DNA from: Brucellaceae bacterium
GTDB taxonomy: Bacteria; Pseudomonadota; Alphaproteobacteria; Rhizobiales; Rhizobiaceae
DNA length: 64,000 nucleotides
Assembly: GCA_020637775.1 (NCBI GenBank)
Contig: JACKJV010000007.1
Coordinates: forward strand, 124,001 to 188,000
Direction: 5' to 3'
Shown here: positions 17,605-25,928 of the stretch, piece after piece
Numbering within the stretch: the first letter of the stretch is position 1
Layout of the letters: every line of letters starts with the position of its first letter
Translations under genes and position numbers: made by a program
Notes under the pieces: generated by a model
Told to the model about the DNA's origin: nothing
Database searches by the model: none
The model's input: only the letters and a program-made list of their open reading frames with translations

Positions 17605-18407
17605 CGCCGATCCGCATCACCACGCCCGACGATCCGCGGATCGCGGCTTATCGCGACATCCGCGAACGCGATCTGGCGGGCCGCGAAGGCCTGTTCATCG
17701 CGGAGGGCAAGGTGGTGCTGAACGTGCTTTTTGCGGCACGCCGGTTCCGGGCCCGCTCTGCACTGATCCTGGAAAACCGCCTGCCGGGCATGGCCGCGAC
17801 CCTGGCGCTGGCCGACCCGGCCATGCCGGTTTATGTTGCCCCGCGCGCTGTCATGGATGCGATTGCCGGCTTTCCGGTTCATCGCGGTATCCTGGCGCTG
17901 GGCGAAAGGCGGGACGCCGACCGGCCCGCGCACATCCTCCCGCCACCCGATGACCGGTCGCTGGTCCTCGCCCTGGCCGGCATTTCAAATCACGACAACA
18001 TGGGCGCCATTTTTCGCAATGCCGCCGCCTTCGGTGCCGATTCGGTGCTTGCCGACCGTGAATGCTGCGACCCGCTCTATCGCAAGGCAATCCGCGTCTC
18101 CGTCGGCGCGGCGCTGAAAGTGCCCTTCGCCCGCGCGGGAACGGCCGGTGATATGGTGGGCCTTCTTCAGGGCGCCGGATACCGTGTGCTGGCGCTTTCG
18201 CCATCCGGAATCACCCGGCTGCAAGAGGTCAAGACCGGCCAGCGCACCGCCCTTCTTCTGGGGACGGAGGGGGAAGGACTTCCCACGGGCCTCATGGCCG
18301 GACTGGAAACCGTGCGCATTCCGATCCGCAGCGATTTCGACAGCCTGAATGTTGCAACAGCCGGCGCAATCGCGCTGAACCATTTCTACTCGCCTGAATC
18401 CGGCTGA
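17601..18407 (+). CDS. TrmH/SpoU-family RNA 2'-O-methyltransferase
   Basis: This 268-residue SPOUT-fold enzyme transfers methyl from SAM to a ribose 2'-OH in tRNA or rRNA. Motif 1 is GISNHDNMGAIFRNAAAFG, motif 2 LLLGTEGEGLP, and motif 3 SDFDSLNVATAGAIALN; the ~110-residue N-terminal part is a substrate-binding domain. The RNA target cannot be told. The gene is translationally coupled to the copper ATPase by a 4-nt overlap, an unexpected pairing with no obvious functional reason. Confidence 0.9.
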   Translation: MTPIRITTPDDPRIAAYRDIRERDLAGREGLFIAEGKVVLNVLFAARRFRARSALILENRLPGMAATLALADPAMPVYVAPRAVMDAIAGFPVHRGILALGERRDADRPAHILPPPDDRSLVLALAGISNHDNMGAIFRNAAAFGADSVLADRECCDPLYRKAIRVSVGAALKVPFARAGTAGDMVGLLQGAGYRVLALSPSGITRLQEVKTGQRTALLLGTEGEGLPTGLMAGLETVRIPIRSDFDSLNVATAGAIALNHFYSPESG

Positions 18408-18450
18408 CCGGAACCGGCGGAGCCAGGTACGATGAAAGCAGGTGCAGCGG

Positions 18451-19713
18451 CTATTCGGCCTTCGCCGCCGCCGATTTCTGCAAGGCGCGCACCCGGTCGG
18501 CAAGGCTGACGACCTGTCCCGCCGCGGCAATCTCCTCACCGGCCTCTTCCAGCCGGCTGCTGCGCGAAAGAGCGGCATGGATCGGCGAGTCCGGCCCTTC
18601 CATTTCGGCTGTCAGGCGCACCACATCCGCCGTCAGGTCATTGATCTGCTCACGCAGGATCGCATTCTGGCGCTTCTGCTCCTGCCAGTCGTCGCTCTTG
18701 GCACGCTGGAAGCCCGTGATCTGCTCGTTGAGCTTTTCATTGATGGCGTTTGCCTGTGCAAGCTGGCGGCTCAAGCGGTCGCGATCCTCACCGAGGAGCC
18801 CGACCGCCTTCTCCACGTTCTCGGCGGTGCCGTTCTGCAGCAGGTTCGTCATCTGCAGGCTCATGCCGGCCAGATCGCCGGCCAGGTCCGCCCGTTCGGC
18901 TTCGGCCTCCTCCGCCTCGCGCGTCGCGCTGTCGATCCGCTTGCGTCCGTCCGCCATGTCCGCCCGCAGCCGCGCGAGATCCTTTTCCCGCCGGTCCAGC
19001 TTTTCCTCCAGGTCCGCAAGGCTCGACATCAGCCGCTCGTTCTTGCGCTCGGCCAGTTCGAGCCGCTTGGCGGTCTCCGCCAGTTCCCGCTGCGCCGCCC
19101 TGGCCTCGTGTTCGCGTTCGCGGGCCACGGCCTCGCTTTCCCGCCGCTGGGCCCGCAGGCCTTCGATATCGCCGGACAGCCGCTCGACCTCCGATTCGCG
19201 GGCGATCAGCTCGACCTGCCGCTCCGAAGAGGTGACCGAGAGCTCCTCGGCATGTTCGCGCATGCGTTCATATTCCAGCGCCTTGGCTTCCAGCCGCGCC
19301 TCGACATCGCTCAGTTCGGCCTCCGTCTCCTCAAGCTGCTGTTGACGCTCCTTCAACTCCGCGCGCAACGAGGCGCTCTTCGCCTCCAGTTCGCCGACGG
19401 TCGTGGTGCGCTCCTCCAGTTCATCGCCCAGCCGCCGGATTTCATCGCGGTAGCGCCCGATATCCGCCAAATGGTGGGCCGCCTTGTCCTTCAGCGATTT
19501 GACGCTCATTTCCAGACGCCGCGTCGACATGGCGAATTCCGCGCGCATCCGGTCCTTGTCGGCCTCGATCTCGTTGAGCGTGAGCGGAACGGAGGCCTCG
19601 ATCTTGCGGCGCGTCAGGACAACCGCCCGCCGCCAGATGGCCGGGGCCACCATCAGCGCCAGAAAGGCGGCGCACAGGAATCCGAGAATGAAGAAAAGAG
19701 CCGACTCGATCAC
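18451..19713 (-). CDS. Membrane-anchored coiled-coil protein
   Basis: The 420-residue protein begins with one N-terminal membrane helix (ALFFILGFLCAAFLALMVAPAI). About 330 residues of nearly continuous, highly charged coiled coil follow, then a short helical tail. I place the start at a GTG (19713) preceded by AGGTAGG, because the frame upstream of it encodes low-complexity sequence before the membrane helix; the frame is open to 19809. Conserved proteins of this plan occur in related alphaproteobacteria without assigned function. It may tether something to the inner membrane. It stands alone, convergent with the methyltransferase gene. Confidence 0.78.
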   Translation of the reverse strand: MIESALFFILGFLCAAFLALMVAPAIWRRAVVLTRRKIEASVPLTLNEIEADKDRMRAEFAMSTRRLEMSVKSLKDKAAHHLADIGRYRDEIRRLGDELEERTTTVGELEAKSASLRAELKERQQQLEETEAELSDVEARLEAKALEYERMREHAEELSVTSSERQVELIARESEVERLSGDIEGLRAQRRESEAVAREREHEARAAQRELAETAKRLELAERKNERLMSSLADLEEKLDRREKDLARLRADMADGRKRIDSATREAEEAEAERADLAGDLAGMSLQMTNLLQNGTAENVEKAVGLLGEDRDRLSRQLAQANAINEKLNEQITGFQRAKSDDWQEQKRQNAILREQINDLTADVVRLTAEMEGPDSPIHAALSRSSRLEEAGEEIAAAGQVVSLADRVRALQKSAAAKAE

Positions 19714-19865
19714 TGGAAACCTACCTGACGCAGACAGTGGCGGCGCAAGCACGCCACCGCGAAACCCTGTTCCAGAATGCCATGAAGCGGCACGGCAAAT
19801 CCACAGCAAATCGGCGGGAATGCCTCATGCCTTGGCACAGGGTTAAGCCCGGGGCCTGCGTTCCG

Positions 19866-20444
19866 TCAGAACGGGTTCCAGGTCGGTTCCCGCGTCAGCT
19901 TTAGATAGCCGACATTCAGGCCCAGCCGCGCACCCAGGCCTGTCTTGATCGGCACCAGGAGCTGGTTGTTGTTCTTGAGCACGTGGAACCCGGCGCCGGC
20001 AACGACGTAGGCCGACCCGGAGACGCCGAGGAAACGGCGGTAGAGCTGATCGACCTGTTCGAGGTTGTAGACCAGCATCATCGTGCGCGATCCCTGCCCG
20101 CCGAAATCCCAGCCGATCGACGGACCTTGCCAGAACACCCGGTGATCGCCCGCGTTCTTTGTGAAAAGCGTGCCTTCCCCATAGGTCAGGCCGCCGACGA
20201 TGGCGCCGGAGCCTTCCTCGCCGAGCACATAGCCGTTCGGCAAGCCATGCTGGGCAAAAATCTGTTCGACCAGCGTCGCCAGCCCCCCGGTCGTGGAGCC
20301 GAAGAACCGGTGTCCCGCATCAATGATTTCCTGCGCGCCATAGGTATCCGCCGCGCGCGCCGGCATCGCCGCCAGTACCGTCATCGCCACCATGATCGCG
20401 GCCGCAAAACGAACGGCAAACGGCTTCTTCATGAAATTCAACAT
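19866..20444 (-). CDS. eipA: Envelope integrity protein EipA (DUF1134)
   Basis: The predicted protein has 192 residues: a signal peptide (to PARAAD) followed by a DUF1134 domain (EIIDAGHRFFG, GYVLGEEGSGAIVGGLTYGEGTL, WQGPSIGWDFGGQGSRTMMLVYN). The Brucella homologue EipA is a small periplasmic beta-barrel needed for envelope integrity and lies beside chpT and ctrA, the same arrangement as here. I start at ATG 20444 (GGAGA upstream) because it begins the signal peptide; the frame is open to 20726. Confidence 0.9.
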   Translation of the reverse strand: MLNFMKKPFAVRFAAAIMVAMTVLAAMPARAADTYGAQEIIDAGHRFFGSTTGGLATLVEQIFAQHGLPNGYVLGEEGSGAIVGGLTYGEGTLFTKNAGDHRVFWQGPSIGWDFGGQGSRTMMLVYNLEQVDQLYRRFLGVSGSAYVVAGAGFHVLKNNNQLLVPIKTGLGARLGLNVGYLKLTREPTWNPF

Positions 20445-20747
20445 CGTGTGCGTCTCCGTACGGAGCGCATTCTGCATGACCCGTCCTGTCGGATGAACCC
20501 CGGCTCTTCGTGGCCGGTGGCTCGCTCCCGCAGCGCGAAAGACTAGCGCCGCAAACCTTTTTGCATGATTAATACCAGCAAGTTCAACCCTGACCGGCAA
20601 AGATGGCCCAACCATGGCGATGGCGGCCTTTCCCGCCTCTTTCCTTGCCCGCGGCGGACACGCTGTGTATCGCTTTGTCGCAGCGGGATCGCATTGATTC
20701 GCACCAGGCGTGGCGGCGCGGTGCAAGGATTTGGAAGGGGTAAGGGC
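20445..20747. other. Intergenic region between divergent eipA and chpT
   Basis: These 303 bp must hold both divergent promoters. I see a GCAAA-N4-TTTGC inverted repeat (20551-20564), a following AT-rich stretch with TTAA, and one GANTC site (20696-20700) about 50 bp before chpT. No reading frame is convincing and no full CtrA box is seen. Confidence 0.5.
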
Positions 20748-21377
20748 ATGGCCGACATTTTCACGCTTTCAGCGACCGATCTGGGCGCACTTCTCTGCAG
20801 CCGGGTTTGCCACGACATCATTTCGCCGGTGGGCGCGATCAACAACGGTCTTGAACTGCTCGATGAAGGCGGAGCCGACGACGACGCCATGGCGCTGATT
20901 CGCGCTTCCGCGCGCAATGCCTCCGCCCGCCTCCAGTTCGCCCGGATCGCCTTCGGCGCGGCCGGTTCGGCTGGCATGCAGATCGATACCGGGGATGCCG
21001 AAGCGGTGGCCAAGGCCTTCATCGCCAATGAAAAGCCCGAACTGGAATGGATCGGCGTCCGCGCCCTTCTGCCCAAGAACAAGGTGAAACTGCTTCTCAA
21101 TCTCATCCTTGTCGCCAATTCCACGATTCCGCGCGGCGGCAAGATCACGGTGCGGCTGGACGATACCGATGCCAATCCGAAGTTCACGCTCACATCGACC
21201 GGCAAGATGATTCGCGTTCCTCCGAAATTCCTCGAACTGCACGGCGGCAACACACCGTCCGAACCGATCGACGCCCACTCCGTGCAGGCCTACTACACGC
21301 TCCTGCTGGCGCGCGAATCGGGCATGACGATCGACATTCGCGCCACGGGCGAGGATGTGGTGCTCACCGCTTCCTGA
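20748..21377 (+). CDS. chpT: Histidine phosphotransferase ChpT
   Basis: This 209-residue cytosolic phosphotransferase relays phosphate from the hybrid kinase CckA to CtrA and CpdR in the cell-cycle network. The phosphorylated histidine is in SRVCHDIISPVGAINNGLELL near residue 22. The C-terminal part is a degenerate HATPase-like fold (KVKLLLNLILVANSTIPRGG) without ATP-binding boxes, as in Caulobacter ChpT. The ATG at 20748 has AGGGGTAAGGG upstream. ctrA lies 1.4 kb downstream on the other strand. Confidence 0.92.
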   Translation: MADIFTLSATDLGALLCSRVCHDIISPVGAINNGLELLDEGGADDDAMALIRASARNASARLQFARIAFGAAGSAGMQIDTGDAEAVAKAFIANEKPELEWIGVRALLPKNKVKLLLNLILVANSTIPRGGKITVRLDDTDANPKFTLTSTGKMIRVPPKFLELHGGNTPSEPIDAHSVQAYYTLLLARESGMTIDIRATGEDVVLTAS

Positions 21378-21498
21378 TCTTTCCGTCCGCTTGAGCGCAT
21401 TCGGCACGCTTCATTTGGCGCTTGTTTACTTATCTGCTCTAGCCTCATGGACGGCAGGGAAGAAGGAAATGACAAGCAAGCCCAAGTGAGGCGAAACC

Positions 21499-21900
21499 AT
21501 GAAGCGTTGCCTGATCGTCGATGATTCCGCAGTCATCCGGAAGGTCGCAAAGCGAATCCTGTCGACCGAAACGCTTCGGATTCTGGAAGCGGAGAGCGGC
21601 GCCATGGGTCTTGCTGTCTGCCGTTCGGAACTGCCGGAATTCATCATTCTTGACGGTACGCTTCCCGATTACACACCGACCGAATTCGTCACCACGCTGA
21701 AGAGCTGGATAGAGCCCGAGCGCATGCCCATCGTCCTTGTGCTCGTGCACGAACTGGACATCGTTCCGATCATGCGCGCCAAGCGCGCCGGCGCCGCCGG
21801 TTATCTGCTCAAGCCGTTTGACCGGGAATCCCTGACCGCCCGCTTCAACGAACAGGTGGAAAGGGCAATGCAGGCGCGAGCGGCGACCCGCGCGGCCTGA
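21499..21900 (+). CDS. Single-domain response regulator beside chpT
   Basis: The 133-residue protein is a lone receiver domain. The acidic pair is D8-D9, the phospho-acceptor is probably D52 (FIILDGTLPD), and the conserved lysine is in LLKPFD. No output domain follows; the last ~15 residues are an alanine/arginine-rich tail. The gene lies between chpT and ctrA, as in other Hyphomicrobiales I recall. It could be a phosphate acceptor or sink for ChpT, analogous to CpdR or DivK, but does not match either closely. A GAGGCG ribosome site supports the start. Confidence 0.85.
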   Translation: MKRCLIVDDSAVIRKVAKRILSTETLRILEAESGAMGLAVCRSELPEFIILDGTLPDYTPTEFVTTLKSWIEPERMPIVLVLVHELDIVPIMRAKRAGAAGYLLKPFDRESLTARFNEQVERAMQARAATRAA

Positions 21901-21996
21901 GGACAGCCGCCGCTTTCTCCATTTCACGCCCGGCCACGAGCCCGCCTGCGCCAACGCGCCGCCGGCCTGCCCGCTGCGCACCAGGTCAAACGGAAA

Positions 21997-22028
21997 GCCC
22001 GCCCCTCCCTGTCCGGGAAAAGGCGGGC
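21997..22028 (-). terminator. Possible ctrA terminator
   Basis: GCCCGCC (21997-22003) and GGCGGGC (22022-22028) form a 7-bp stem with an 18-nt loop about 30 bp after the ctrA stop, followed on the minus strand by TTTCC. The long loop makes this a moderate call. Confidence 0.45.
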
Positions 22029-22060
22029 CGATAGGGGACCCGTTCGCCTGAAGCGCTTGC

Positions 22061-22756
22061 TCAGGCGCTTTCGCGAATGTCGTCGGGCTCGCGCAGCACA
22101 TAGCCGCGGCCCCAGACCGTCTCGATGTAGTTCTGCCCGCCGGATGCCGCGTCCAGCTTCTTGCGCAGCTTGCAGATGAAGACGTCGATGATCTTGAGTT
22201 CCGGCTCGTCCATGCCGCCATAGAGATGATTGAGGAACATCTCCTTGGTCAGCGTGGTGCCCTTGCGCAGGCTGAGCAGCTCGAGCATCTGGTATTCCTT
22301 GCCCGTCAGATGCACCCGCTGGCCGCCCACTTCCACTGTCTTGGCGTCCAGGTTGACCACCAGGTCGCCGGTGGTGATGACCGACTGGGCGTGCCCCTTG
22401 GAGCGGCGCACGATGGCGTGGATGCGCGCCACGAGCTCGTCCTTGTGGAACGGCTTTGTCATGTAGTCGTCCGCGCCAAATCCGAGGCCGCGGACCTTGT
22501 CCTCGATGCCTGCCATCCCTGACAGGATGAGGATCGGCGTTTTCACCTTGGACAGGCGAAGCGTCCGCAGGACCTCGTATCCCGACATGTCGGGCAGGTT
22601 GAGATCCAGCAGGATGATGTCGTAGTCATAGAGTTTCCCGAGGTCGACCCCCTCTTCCCCGAGATCCGTCGTATAGACGTTGAAGCTTTCCGATTTGAGC
22701 ATCAGTTCGATGCTCTGAGCGGTGGCGCTGTCGTCTTCAATCAGCAGAACGCGCAT
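22061..22756 (-). CDS. ctrA: Cell-cycle master response regulator CtrA
   Basis: The 231-residue OmpR-type regulator has a receiver domain ([20 protein letters not shown]; phospho-acceptor aspartate in [10 protein letters not shown], near 51) and a C-terminal winged helix ([37 protein letters not shown]). It controls division, DNA methylation and motility genes and can block replication initiation. I use ATG 22756 with AAGGGG upstream, not the longer frame to 22798. The protein ends in RESA rather than the Caulobacter AA tail. GANTC sites crowd its upstream region. Confidence 0.96.
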   Translation of the reverse strand: MRVLLIEDDSATAQSIELMLKSESFNVYTTDLGEEGVDLGKLYDYDIILLDLNLPDMSGYEVLRTLRLSKVKTPILILSGMAGIEDKVRGLGFGADDYMTKPFHKDELVARIHAIVRRSKGHAQSVITTGDLVVNLDAKTVEVGGQRVHLTGKEYQMLELLSLRKGTTLTKEMFLNHLYGGMDEPELKIIDVFICKLRKKLDAASGGQNYIETVWGRGYVLREPDDIRESA

Positions 22757-23195
22757 TTCGATCCCCTTTTCCGCACCCGATTCAGGCAATGGCGCCATGG
22801 ACGGGCGGAACAGTCCTTGCCTGATCCGGAGGCTGGCATGAAATGGTTAACAAAATCCGAATCGGATTTGCAAGCGCCCCACTCCAACATCAACCTCATC
22901 CCATAACCCATTATGATATAAATGCTTTCCCGAAATCTTGAGCCATTCGAAAACGTTAACATTCACTGCCAAGCGATTCAGATGACTCATCTTGCCGGTC
23001 TTAACCAAGGCCACGGATTTTTTTTACCGCGCCTTAAGTTCCGGCTCCTATGATTAACGACGCCCGTAAACGAAAGGTTACCGGGACATGATCTGGTAAG
23101 CCTGTTGGCCGCGCCGGAACGGTCCTTTCGCCTGCGGGTGCGTCAATGCCGGCTTGAGTGAGGGGGCCGGGTGGTTTTGTTTGGAGTATCGAGTC
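22757..23195. promoter_or_regulatory. ctrA-fliJ intergenic control region
   Basis: These 439 bp contain no gene. They hold four GANTC (CcrM methylation) sites at 22779-22783, 22859-22863, 22975-22979 and 22984-22988, and a fifth, GAGTC at 23191-23195, directly before the fliJ-like ATG. TTAA half-sites of the CtrA type occur at 22847, 22956, 23001, 23034 and 23054, but no perfect TTAA-N7-TTAA. In Caulobacter, ctrA transcription responds to GANTC methylation state and to CtrA itself. Confidence 0.6.
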
Positions 23196-23570
23196 ATGAA
23201 ATCACGCGATAACCTGGTTCGGCTGAAGCTTTTTCAGGTGAATGAAAAACGGCGCCAATTGGCGCAACTCGACATGATGATTGCGGAATTTGACCGCAAG
23301 GCGGCCGAGCTTGAAGTCCAGATCGGCCATGAGGAGAAGAAGGCGGGCATTACCGACCAGAGCCATTTCGCCTATCCCACATTCGCCAAGGCGGCTCGCC
23401 AGCGCCGCGAAAATCTCCTGGCATCGCAAGGCGACCTGAAAACCCAGCGCGACGCGGCCGAAGCCGCCTTGGCGGAAGCCGAGGCTGAATTGGGTAAGGC
23501 GGAGATGCTCGAGAACCGGGACGTCCGCCCGCGCGAAGCCGCGACAGGCCGGCGCGCAATGATCGGCTGA
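23196..23570 (+). CDS. FliJ-like coiled-coil protein
   Basis: The 124-residue protein is strongly charged and almost entirely alpha-helical with heptads (LVRLKLFQVNEKRRQLAQLDMMIAEFDRKAAELE), as expected for FliJ, the stalk-like soluble component of the flagellar export ATPase complex. I start at ATG 23196, with GGAG upstream; a longer frame from 23154 lacks a ribosome site. fliI and other flagellar genes are absent here, so the assignment rests on plan and on its position next to ctrA, which is usual in rhizobia. Confidence 0.7.
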   Translation: MKSRDNLVRLKLFQVNEKRRQLAQLDMMIAEFDRKAAELEVQIGHEEKKAGITDQSHFAYPTFAKAARQRRENLLASQGDLKTQRDAAEAALAEAEAELGKAEMLENRDVRPREAATGRRAMIG

Positions 23571-23596
23571 TCTGCCATCGGGCGAATCAATTGCGG

Positions 23597-23622
23597 TGGC
23601 CGCGGCATGCCGCGGCCATTTT
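23597..23622 (+). terminator. Terminator of the fliJ-like gene
   Basis: A perfect 22-bp palindrome (11-bp arms, TGGCCGCGGCA/TGCCGCGGCCA) is followed by TTTTC, 27 bp after the stop codon. Confidence 0.75.
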
Positions 23623-23730
23623 CAATGACCGGGTCACGGGCGCGTTCTCCGCATCACGGCGCACCTGAAAAGCGGCGGCTCTTTGCCACGCAGCATTCCC
23701 TTGCCGCCAAAGCTCGGCTAAAGCGCTTGC

Positions 23731-24162
23731 ATGCGCACCATTCTCGCTATCTGCCTCTTTTCCGCCACCGCCAGCTTCGCGCTTGGCGTCACCTTGCCGC
23801 TGGTCGAGATCGAGCGGCTGCTTGTCTTCTCCGACGAGCCTTCGCTGGTACAGATGGTTGCCGGCCTCTGGCAGCAGGGCGATGGCGCACTGGCCGCGCT
23901 CATCGCCGCCTTTTCCATCGTCGCACCCTCGGCCAAGCTGGTTCTGCTCCATATAGCCGCGGCCAAGGGGCCGGGATCGCGCGCGCCCGCCTGGCTGCAC
24001 AGCCTGTCGCGCTGGTCGATGCTTGATGTGGTGCTGGTGGCCATCGTGGTCTTCGCGGCCAAGTCGTCCGGCCTGGCCACGGCGATCACCAAGCCGGGCC
24101 TCTGGTTCTTCGCCTCATCCGTCATCCTGACGGCAACGGCGGCGCGACTGGCGGACCGGTAG
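23731..24162 (+). CDS. PqiA-like membrane protein
   Basis: The 143-residue protein has four hydrophobic segments: residues ~2-22, ~52-72, ~95-112 and ~118-138. The sequence FALGVTLPLVEIERL and FSIVAPSAKLVLLHIAA matches one module of paraquat-inducible protein A, and the family's cysteine motifs are absent. PqiA relatives belong to lipid-transport systems in the envelope, but here there is no PqiB/MCE partner. It starts at ATG 23731, with no strong ribosome site. Confidence 0.75.
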   Translation: MRTILAICLFSATASFALGVTLPLVEIERLLVFSDEPSLVQMVAGLWQQGDGALAALIAAFSIVAPSAKLVLLHIAAAKGPGSRAPAWLHSLSRWSMLDVVLVAIVVFAAKSSGLATAITKPGLWFFASSVILTATAARLADR

Positions 24163-24176
24163 GGCGGCGCAAATGC

Positions 24177-24205
24177 GAAAGGCCGGCCTCGCTGCCGGGC
24201 CGGCC
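24177..24205 (-). terminator. Terminator of sciP
   Basis: On the minus strand, GGCCGGC (24205-24199) and GCCGGCC (24187-24181) form a 7-bp stem followed by TTTC, about 20 bp after the sciP stop. Confidence 0.6.
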
Positions 24206-24226
24206 CGCAAGTTCACCTGCGCCGCG

Positions 24227-24502
24227 TCAGTGCCGGTATTGCTGGATTCGTGTGGTGCGCAGACCGGCGAGGCCGTGATCGTCGATGGAGGCCTGCCAGG
24301 AGAGGAATTCCTCCACTGTCAGCCGGTAGCGGCTGCAGGCTTCCTCCAGACTGAGAAGACCGCCGCGCACGGCCGCGACAACTTCTGCCTTGCGGCGGAT
24401 CACCCACCGACGTGTATTGGTCGGTGGCAAATCGGCGATCGTCAGGGGACTCCCGTCCGGGCCGATGACATACTTCACGCGTGGTCTCGCCAGATCGGTC
24501 AT
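24227..24502 (-). CDS. sciP: CtrA inhibitor SciP (DUF1153)
   Basis: The 91-residue protein matches SciP over its whole length: KYVIGPDGSPLTIADLPP, RRWVIRRKAEVVAAVRGGLLSLEEACSRYRLTVEEFLSW. In Caulobacter, SciP binds CtrA at its target promoters and blocks transcription activation, restricting CtrA-dependent genes to late cell cycle. Its presence 1.5 kb from ctrA puts regulator and antagonist in one block. A near-consensus CtrA box lies about 55 bp upstream. Confidence 0.93.
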   Translation of the reverse strand: MTDLARPRVKYVIGPDGSPLTIADLPPTNTRRWVIRRKAEVVAAVRGGLLSLEEACSRYRLTVEEFLSWQASIDDHGLAGLRTTRIQQYRH

Positions 24503-24557
24503 TGTACTCTCTACACAAACTCAAGGACCTTACCCCTGCACACTACCGCCCCAACTT

Positions 24558-24572
24558 TTAAGAAACGCCTAA
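24558..24572 (-). promoter_or_regulatory. Candidate CtrA box upstream of sciP
   Basis: The sequence TTAA-N7-CTAA differs by one base from the full CtrA consensus TTAA-N7-TTAA and lies 56-70 bp upstream of the sciP start. In Caulobacter, sciP is a CtrA-activated gene. Confidence 0.5.
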
Positions 24573-24734
24573 ACACCGGGTAACGATCCGTTAACCAACG
24601 CCCGCCGGCTGCGCGAATCAGGGCACTGCGACGTCGATCATGCCATCATCAATCGCCCCCTCGCGCTTTTGCTCCACTTGACCTATATAAGGCGGGAGAA
24701 ATTGAAACCGGCCCTTGAAACCGGCGGAAATGCC

Positions 24735-25904
24735 ATGAACAGTCTTGATCTTCCCGGCCGCCCGCAGGACACCCGCGTCGTGGTCGCCATGTCCGGAGGC
24801 GTGGATTCCTCCGTGGTCGCCGGCCTCCTTGCCCGCGAAGGCTATGACGTCGTCGGCGTCACGCTTCAGCTTTACGATCACGGTGCCGCCACGCACCGGC
24901 CCGGCTCTTGTTGCGCCGGCCAGGATATCGAAGACGCCCGCCGTGTCTGCGAGCGTCTGGGCATTCCCCATTACGTGCTGGACTACGAGAAGCGCTTCCA
25001 GGAAGCCGTCATCAATCCGTTCGCCGAGAGCTACATGGCCGGCGAGACGCCGGTGCCCTGCATCGCCTGCAACCAGACGGTCAAGTTCGAGGACCTGCTG
25101 GCAACGGCGCGCGATCTGGGCGCGGAGGCGATGGCGACCGGCCACTACATCCGCTCGCGGGCCAATGGCAGGCACCGCGCGCTCTACCGTCCTGTCGACG
25201 TCGAGCGTGACCAGAGCTGGTTTCTCTTCGCCACCACGCAGGAACAGGTGGACTATCTGCGCTTTCCTCTGGGCGGCCTCTCCAAGCCGCAGGTGCGCGA
25301 ACTTGCCGAAAGCATGGGGCTTGAGGTCGCCGGCAAGCAGGACAGCCAGGACATCTGCTTCGTACCGCAGGGAAAATACACCGACATCATCGCGAAGCTG
25401 AAGCCGGAAGCCTCCACGCCCGGCGAGATCGTCCATATTGACGGCCGGGTGCTCGGCCGCCACGAGGGCATCCTGCGCTTCACCATCGGCCAGCGCCGCG
25501 GTATCGGCATCGCGGCCGGCGAACCGCTTTATGTCGTGCATATCGACCCGGCCCGCGCGCGCGTGGTCGTCGGCCCGCGCGAAGCGCTGGAGACGCGCAA
25601 GCTGTGGCTGCGCGACATGAACTGGCTGGGCGACGGCCCGCTGGCGGATCTGCCGGCCGAGGGCATGGAACTCTTCGCCAAGGTGCGGTCCACGCGCCCG
25701 CCCGCCCCGGCCCTGCTCCGGCTGGAGGATGGAACCGCCACGGTGGAACTGCTGGATGGCGAACTCGGCGTGGCACCCGGTCAGGCTTGCGTCCTCTATT
25801 CCGATCCCGGCAATGAGGCCCGTGTCTGGGGCGGCGGCTTCATTGCCCGTTCCGAGCGCGAGAAGACCGCCGAGGCCATGCTACGCCAGCTTGAAGCCGT
25901 CTGA
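24735..25904 (+). CDS. mnmA: tRNA-specific 2-thiouridylase MnmA
   Basis: This 389-residue cytosolic enzyme adds the 2-thio group to U34 of tRNA-Lys, -Glu and -Gln. The ATP-binding PP-loop SGGVDSS is at residues 20-26. The two catalytic cysteines are in [13 protein letters not shown] and QDICFVPQG. The C-terminal beta-barrel ([12 protein letters not shown] onwards) is complete. I start at ATG 24735 with GGCGGAAA upstream; the frame continues to a TTG at 24669 that adds a non-conserved tail. Confidence 0.95.
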   Translation: MNSLDLPGRPQDTRVVVAMSGGVDSSVVAGLLAREGYDVVGVTLQLYDHGAATHRPGSCCAGQDIEDARRVCERLGIPHYVLDYEKRFQEAVINPFAESYMAGETPVPCIACNQTVKFEDLLATARDLGAEAMATGHYIRSRANGRHRALYRPVDVERDQSWFLFATTQEQVDYLRFPLGGLSKPQVRELAESMGLEVAGKQDSQDICFVPQGKYTDIIAKLKPEASTPGEIVHIDGRVLGRHEGILRFTIGQRRGIGIAAGEPLYVVHIDPARARVVVGPREALETRKLWLRDMNWLGDGPLADLPAEGMELFAKVRSTRPPAPALLRLEDGTATVELLDGELGVAPGQACVLYSDPGNEARVWGGGFIARSEREKTAEAMLRQLEAV

Positions 25905-25928
25905 GCCGCTCCGGCGCCCGCCGGGGCG

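Noticed and set aside
24661..24690. TTGACC-TATATAAG upstream of mnmA as a promoter
   Set aside because: The two elements are almost adjacent, so they cannot be a -35/-10 pair, and no partner at proper spacing was found.
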